Shown here: piece after piece, positions 57,324 to 64,000 of the stretch
Position numbering within the stretch: the stretch's first letter is position 1
Layout of the letters: every line of letters starts with the position of its first letter
Notes under the pieces: generated by a model
Told to the model about the DNA's origin: nothing
Databases searched by the model: none
What the model saw: the letters and a program-made list of their open reading frames with translations, nothing else
Position numbers and translations under genes: made by a program
DNA from: Gyromitra esculenta
Lineage: Eukaryota; Ascomycota; Pezizomycetes; Pezizales; Discinaceae
Direction: 5' to 3'
Length of the DNA stretch: 64,000 bases
NCBI GenBank assembly: GCA_038503075.1
Contig: JBCAML010000008.1
Span: forward strand, 992,001 to 1,056,000

Positions 57324-60300
57324 CTAGCAAATCACACACTTCTCCTTCCCATCCTCATGTCCTGAAATACTTTGTCTCCTCCCCTGTTGCGGGCCCTGCC
57401 CGCCCTGCGCACCTCCAGATCCTCTTCTCACGTCACTACTCGCTGCGGCCCCACTCCCCGCAATCTCCTGGAGTAGCCCCCGGGCCGCCTGTTGGCGCTG
57501 CGCACTCGATAACGGTCCCGCACCCGGCCCGGCACTCACACTCCTATTATGTCTTGCCCCCTCGCCGGCCCACGGCTGCTGCGGCTGCTGTTGCGACATT
57601 GATTGGTATGCACTCATGTTCTCACGTTGTGTATATGTTGTTGCGGCAGGGCGAGTTGGAGTGCTAGGGACGCGCTCGTACGGTGGGGGTGGGGCAGTCT
57701 CGTTTGCATCGGTTGGCCGGTGGGTATGTACTCCTGCGTCGGTTGTACGCGGGGGTGTAAGGGGTGGTGGTGCGGCGAGTGGGAGGGCAGGGGGCGGTGG
57801 ATGTCGTGTTGATGTGCGGGGCTGCTGTGGTGGCGATGTATGTGGTGGTTGTTGGCGTCTCGCACGCTGCGCAGCTTCCAGGGAGCGGCGATGTTGCTCG
57901 TCTTCTTCTTCCTGGAGCATCATTGCTAATGCGAGGTCTGCGTCATGATCTGTGTCGTTTGCGCCTGTGGAGGGTTGGCCTTCGGAGCGGATGCTCTCTG
58001 GAATGGGTTCCCAGCCTTCGTCGGGGTCTAGTAGGCTCTGGACGGGCCGTTGCTGTTGCTGTTGCTGTTGCCGTTGCTGCTTCTGCACACCGCCGACAGG
58101 ACGGAAGTCGCCGCTCAGGAAGGTGTTGGCACGGCCCTGTACGTCAACCATGGTCTCCCAGATTACCTCCTCATGAGTCGCGAAACCTGCGTCTGTTACG
58201 AGCCCGTGCAATGCAGTGACATCACGGCCCCCAATGACGGTCATGAAGTGGTCGTTCCGGAAGAGGATTGCGACGTCGCCAGGCTTGAGTGAGCTCCGTA
58301 CCTGGTCGAGTCCGTACTGTGTCAACTGTGTTTTCGAGCTCTCCATGAATTCACGGATGACGGCTGCGTCCTCGATGATCTGGCCCTCGCCTGGGCCTAA
58401 AGTGGCCCCGGCTGTGGTGATTCGGTTTATGATTTCCTCCTCGGTGAAGAGAAGGGACTGCGCGTCTTCGTAATTGGCGATTTTGCGACGTTTTAGCGCG
58501 GGGATGACCGGATGGTTGGGTTCCGGGAGCCAACCGTGCACTAGGCGGATTTTGAAAGCGCCGTAGAGCTCCATCTCGCGTGTTGACTCAAAGCCAGCGT
58601 ATTCGGGGCTTTCGGGGCTTTCGGAAGGGTAGAAGCGAGGATTGACATTCATGCCGGTGTGGAGGGTAAGCAGGAATGCGAAGAGATCACCGACATCTTG
58701 GAGACCAGCAGCACCGCCGCGATCCATGAGTTCTTGAAATACAGCATCGAGGAGGAGCTCGAGGGAGACTTGTTCACGTGCTTGTAGGGTTGATAGAAGT
58801 GCAGTGTTCGTGCCTGCGGGGGTGGAGAGAATGAGCGCATTGACGAGCGCCAGAAGCGGACATGGGCCATTGGCTGCTTGTAGTAGAATTGGAGAGAAAC
58901 GAAGCTCACGGCAAGACCGTTTCGCGGTAGGCGGAAGCCAGGTTATATGTTTAATCTGGTATATTTCAGTTGTAGTCGTCGCGCTCGGTGGTGGCTGCCT
59001 CGCCGGTAGCGGGGGTAGCGAGGGTAGCGAGGGTAACGGGGGTGTTGATGGCCTTGGCTCTGGTGTGGGTTGTCGAGGCGGGAGCTCAGGTTTCGGAGAG
59101 AGCTCAGGCTTCGGAGGTTTCTGAGGGCCCTCAGCTATCGGTAACGCGCCGAGTCGTCGCTCCTCTTCCCAGAACTCGGCTTGCAGCCGTTCCTCGCGCT
59201 CGCGCTCCGCCGCAGCTTCGGTGCGTCGCTGTAACTCTGCTCCAACTTTTGCGCGCCTGTCGAGTTCCTCTTCCCAGGTTTTGGCAACCTCGTCTTCCGC
59301 CTCGTCTTCTTTCCAACCATCCATGCCGACTGCTGGGTATCCCCGTCTTCCGGGGAATGCACGAGTTGTGGAGGCATCGAAGGAGCTCATGTCGACGCCA
59401 GGCTCAAAGACCGATGAGATTGAAGATGCGATGCTGTGTTGCCGTCCCTTTAATTCTGAGCTTGATGAGCTCGTGGCAATGACGGAGGGGCGGCGCGGGG
59501 AGATTTCTAGATGGCTGAGCGAAGCGGGGAGATTAGGGTTTGAGACAGGGACACTAGAGGGGGTAGGAACCGGAGATGGAGTAAAGGATGTGGGTGGGTT
59601 GTAGAAGGGAGAGAATTCGCTGAATGGGCGGTCGGAGGACCTGAGGTTTGCAGTCATTAGGAGGGGCGAGGCTATAATATAATGTTAGTTTTACTATACA
59701 ATCTGAAAAATGGGCTTGTATGAGAGCTTTGGGAGAGCTCAGAAAAGGGTAGAATCAGCTACTCACAAGCATCTGATTCTGGCGACATTGCATCTGACGG
59801 CGGAGGCTTTACATCACCCTCTTCCTCCCACGCAGAGGAAGAAGAGCCTACCGGAAACGCATTTTGCGCAGCCGTCTCCCCTCCAGAAAATAAAGCTGGC
59901 GGCAGCGTACCGAGCCCTCTCTCCGGCTGCGCATCTGTTTCCTGCTCATGAATTCTTCCCTTCTCCTTTGCCCACGGATTCATCTCCGGGTCCGTTTCCT
60001 GCGCATACTCCGACTTGACTGGGGTCTTTGCTCTCACGATTCCTCCACCAGGCCGTAAGCTCTCCGGGATATCCACCTCATCCTTCTGGAAGCCCCTCCA
60101 CATGTCTTTACTTCGTGTAGGGCTATGAGCGCCGGAGCTCTCCGCGCCGATCCTCAAGCTCTCCGGCAATACTACGCCGCCGCCCCCACTGCCGCTAGCA
60201 GTTGCTTCGGAGCTTGTGGACGGACTGCGGTTCATTTTCTGGGCTTGTTGGGCTTGAGGGAGGTCTGTGAGATCAAAAGCGGGGGACTGAAGGAGAGAGG

Positions 60301-60376
60301 GGGAGTAGGGCTCTTCTGGAGGAGTGGTATCGGGGTAGGGCGGGCGCACTTCGAGGGGGGTCTTGTGGAGTGGCAT
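57324..60376 (-). CDS. MINDY-family (FAM63-like) deubiquitinase
   Basis: Two exons, 60376-59767 and 59671-57324, with intron 59672-59766; 985 aa. Cysteine protease family that trims Lys48-linked polyubiquitin. The catalytic core spans about residues 437-715: KHITWLPP, then LLQAANGPCPLLALVNALIL with the oxyanion Gln468 and nucleophile Cys474, and the catalytic His678 in FRNDHFMTVI. A ubiquitin-binding MIU helix follows (DADLALAMMLQEEEDEQHRR, about 780-800). The protein ends KEKCVIC, a CaaX-like box that could be prenylated. N-terminal 430 residues are disordered (PESLRPGGG motif in exon 1) with a charged coiled-coil at about 335-379. A polyQ tract lies near 730-745. Exon joining is supported by phase and the CTAACAT branch site. 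Confidence 0.92.
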
Positions 60377-63300
60377 AATTGTGGTAGGCAGACGTTGCGA
60401 AGAGGGAGGAAGGGAATTGTAGGACCTCGACTCGTAGGGAGAGAGATAGAGAGCGCGTCTGTGTGACTGTTGTCCTTCTGTCTTGTCTGCCGGGGTATCT
60501 TCTCAGTTCTAGGTAAACGCGCGGCTGGGTGACGTTGGCTGGAGGCAGGGAGTTGTGTTGAGTGGGAGATGACGCGGCTCTTTCAGGACGATTTAACGTT
60601 ATTTGCCTCCAGGGTTTTTCTTATCGCGGCGAGGGGGAGGGCTTGAAGGGATTCCACGTTTGCTATTTCATGTACGAGGAGGAAGAAGTAGAGGAGATAA
60701 GGGTGGATGAAGATGAGGACTTGGCGTTTATTGGAGGAAACAGGAATTGCTGATGATGTTTCTTGTATCACGTAAGAGTGGATGAGATAGATTTATAGAG
60801 GGTTGGAAGTGACGAATGTGTATTTGGCAGATGGCAGTCTGAAGATGGTGGCGTTTGGAGATGGGGATTGGAGATGGGGATGATTGGAGATGGGGGTATG
60901 TAGAGCCACAGTTTGAAAAGGCATCATCGAGACATGCTCCTCACCACCTGACCAGCCTGTCGATTGCTGCTGTGATGCGGTGAGTGACCAGCAGAATACA
61001 GCAGTATACATACAGACACAGTATAATACAGACACGAGAATACACGTAATTGTGGCTACATGGTCATGTGTAGCGGTGGCCCAACTAGATAAGCTCAGGG
61101 TCTAGAATGGCTTTTGGTGAATGAGCCTGAATCTCCACATTCACCCTTACAGCTGCTGCAGGGCATCTCGTATTGTAGGTACACTCACTCTAGGTCAGTA
61201 CACACAGCTTGTTTTGTCGAATAAACACAAGCCAGCCCTGCTGCAAGTTAGATCTAACAGCCCTGTTTTCGTCATCATGATCCAATATGTTTAGATAAGA
61301 TAAGATAAGATCGCGGATAAGGTTGGGCTGCGGCTGCAGGGATGCCACTGGCCTTGCTTGCTGCTCTGTTTGCTCGCTACACCTTCCTCTTCCACCAACA
61401 CACGTATTTCATCCAACACTCAACGACATCGGGGTGAAACTATTCAACCTCTTTTTAAAAGTCTAGTACTTTTTGAGATCAATCTCGTTTCGCGAATGAA
61501 GGAAGTGGAGTTATTCGAAAACAACAATCGCAGAAAAATATTGAGACAACGGATGCTTTTGACATTCCTTCCTTCATATTCTCAGGGCCACCAAATTTGT
61601 TTTATACTTATATCGCTCACCATAATTCGTTAGATTCTAACAATCATCGTGCTTTATTGGCTCAAGTAGGGTTATCGTCATCAATACTAATCCTCTCAGC
61701 AGGAAGAAATGAGTCGTTCATTTATATCAATAAAGATCCGCTTACTGCAAAGTAAACACTCCATTCTACAGACACGATAACTAACATTCATCCATTCACC
61801 GCAGAGCATCACCATAGAGCATGACTCTTCCATTCTCATCTCTAGCCGCATCTACTAGGTTTCTTACATCGAATTAGCCAGAACATCGACGAAAATTACA
61901 TCTACCCATATCTTAGTGGCACATCTGTGATTTTCACTCATCTATCCTCCTCTCATCCTATTCTTCCCCCCCTTTTTCTCAATGAAAATTCATCTTCCCG
62001 AGAGATTAGCTTATGCCAGAGCCAATAAGATACTCTCACAGTTATCATCGCCCTGCCTCTACAGCTTGTCCGCAATGGCATTCCGCCTTGTTTCAGCAAC
62101 TCCCAACCACTTCCCTCTCAATAGATAGAAAGTTCATTCAGTCTCTTCCCGGATTTTTTTGCGATCGAGATATTTCCAGTTCTTGGTTAGGGTGTGCTAG
62201 TGAATCTCTGCGCAACCAGCCGTCCGGTCCGTCCAAAAACTGGATAGGACGGACTGGACAGGCTTGGCTCAGTCTGGTCCTAGTCAACTAGTCCAAGACT
62301 GAATCATGTTTGTGTACTAACCAGCGGTTCCTCTTCTCTCCTCTTCCCTTCTTCTTTCTTTCAACAACAACCAACAACCACCGTGATTGGCACTATGGGT
62401 TCACACCGGCATCAACAACTTCAACTTCACAGAGACAAAAATCAGCAGGCAATGTTGGGTATGATCCCAGCTTGTCAATCAGCGGTTTCTAACTATGATG
62501 CCAGTACCAATGATTCCACCTAGGATTCGCGAACGACTCAGATGAGAACACATTCAACATTTGAAAACCCGGGCTTGAAAAGCCAGATACTATTAGCATA
62601 TACTGACTGATACATACAGCTTCTAGTAGTGATACCAAATATATATAAAAAAATAGTGCTATACGGGCCAATTATTGTTTCTCCCCTTCCTTCTTTCGTC
62701 GGTATACTTACAGTGTTTCTAGTATCAAACCAACTATTCAGCTATATAAGGCAGCGAAAATGCTATGCTGTTTCGATTACACGAGTAGCCTGACCTCAGT
62801 CTAGGATCTCTTCCAGATGGAATGTAGGATTAAGGCACCGTATTCAGGGCAGGTACTGTTCCGGTTGTCTTTTTAACTTTTATTTCGTAAAAGCTACGCG
62901 AGGCATCCAATACGATCGAAGGACAACTACCTCTTCTGCTAAATGATGGATACGTATTTAGTTCGAGTATCGTCTATCTTATTTGTATAGCTGTCGACCG
63001 CTAACACTACATTTGCTAGGGGTTTGCGAATAATAGGCTAAACGGGTTCAGTTCATCTTGGAGAATGTATTGTCAAGCTGAGCTATCGGAAGAGTATATT
63101 TATAGTTCAGTGATGAGGGAGTCTGCGGGTGGAAGATGAGACGGAGATGTATTCTTGGATGAGCGCTGACTAAAATATGGGAGAAAGGTGTATCTGGGTT
63201 TATCGTGTGTGGACCGTTCGTTATCGGATTCAAGTTCTTGAGATTTGAGGATGTGGTTTATCACCGGTCTAAGCAAGGTTTTATTAGAAGTAGTCATTCA

Positions 63301-64000
63301 AATGCAGTATGATCTAGCTGGAATCACGTACGTCGCCACTTCGATATATTCTTGAAACTAAGTTTCGGTAGGAATAGTTCACGGCAATTACTATCGCGAG
63401 CATTCGTCATTGCCTACTCCGTACAAACCCAGCAAGATAGGTAATCGAGAGATCACTACCCTTTCGAAACAGTGCTAGCTTACGTTATCCTCTGTATGTA
63501 GAGAGATATATACCATCTAGTAACATTCGAAATAGGTAAGTTACTCCCTCTTCCTCTATTGCTAACTTTTGCTGGGTCTCTGGGAAATTCGAAGGCGATG
63601 AATCATTCTCTACAGTTCAGGAATGGTTATCCTGGGAAGTATTGTTTCCTTATTATTTGAAGGTCGAAATTAGTTCAATGTCAAAAAAGGGGGCTGGACT
63701 ACTAATCTATTCACAACCTCGACATAAAAACTATTAATAGAAAGTAAAGATCGATTTCGGGATCAAATATCTAGATTCGCTATAGTGCGTGCAGCGCTAG
63801 AAACGCGGGAGGGTATTCTAGACCTGCTACCCTGCTCAATCTATAGGATCTATCTCGTGGAGACAGTATTACGCAGGTATTTCAAAAATTTGAAGACTTT
63901 AATATCTCCATTCCTTGCATACATCCTGATTCATGAAAAGCATGGATACAAGCTTAGAAGTCTAATTGAATTGGAAAGTATCAAGTAATCTGCCTATTGA
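60377..64000. other. 3.6-kb gene-poor right end
   Basis: No convincing gene. It contains the upstream region of MINDY, a 13-bp minisatellite (60855-60896), a GATAA repeat (61292-61310) and a short run of GTCCGGTCCGTCC-type repeats near 62220-62280. Frames such as 62013-62291 show no domain. Confidence 0.5.
60855..60896. repeat. 13-bp minisatellite, 3 units
   Basis: Three near-identical TTGGAGATGGGGA units, the third set off by 3 bp. Confidence 0.8.

Noticed and set aside
57603..59604. Plus-strand frames opposite the MINDY gene
   Set aside because: High-GC shadow frames of a real 777-codon minus-strand frame; no domains.

Overview
The window looks like nuclear DNA of a filamentous ascomycete (Pezizomycotina). 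The evidence is short GT-AG introns (about 50-95 bp) with CTAAC-like branch points, intron-bearing tRNA-Phe genes, an AA9 lytic polysaccharide monooxygenase ending in a fungal CBM1, a fungal GH75 chitosanase, a fungal SNT1-type SANT protein, a fungal MINDY deubiquitinase, and DNA transposons carrying C-to-T-like mutations. Genes are sparse (about 13 protein-coding loci in 64 kb), with long gene-poor stretches, so this is probably a large, repeat-rich genome. The lower taxon cannot be fixed from the sequence alone.

Layout. 1-25 kb: a truncated secreted nucleoside hydrolase (-), two short inverted-repeat elements, a small secreted cysteine-containing protein (+), a membrane-anchored DPBB (RlpA/expansin-like) protein (-), a coiled-coil protein with pentapeptide repeats (-), a two-TM protein (-), a DUF1772-like membrane protein (+), a seven-exon CCCH zinc-finger protein (+), an unknown protein (-) and an AA9-CBM1 enzyme (-). 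27-34 kb: a stand-alone tryptophan synthase beta chain (-), then a 2.45-kb TA-flanked inverted-repeat element with internal direct duplications. 34.8-42.8 kb: one very large gene (2570 aa) for the SNT1/NCoR-like Set3-complex subunit. 46-49 kb: an 18-bp minisatellite and a MULE transposase with one in-frame stop. 50-57 kb: three intron-containing tRNA-Phe genes, a GH75 chitosanase reading frame with an internal TGA, and a second TA-flanked MITE. 57.3-60.4 kb: a two-exon MINDY deubiquitinase. The last 3.6 kb show no gene.

There is no operon-like or cluster logic. The AA9 enzyme, chitosanase, DPBB protein and nucleoside hydrolase are scattered extracellular or surface functions, while SNT1, MINDY and the CCCH protein are housekeeping or regulatory. 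The observations I rate highest are (i) the palindrome TACATGTA occurring 14 times where about one is expected, once as part of a 12-bp palindrome split by a MITE; (ii) a lone TrpB with intact catalytic residues but spliceosomal introns; (iii) the composite 2.45-kb element with an A-A'-B-B' duplication; and (iv) two otherwise intact genes (MULE transposase, chitosanase) each interrupted by a single nonsense codon. All exon structures were deduced by eye from splice signals and frame continuity.
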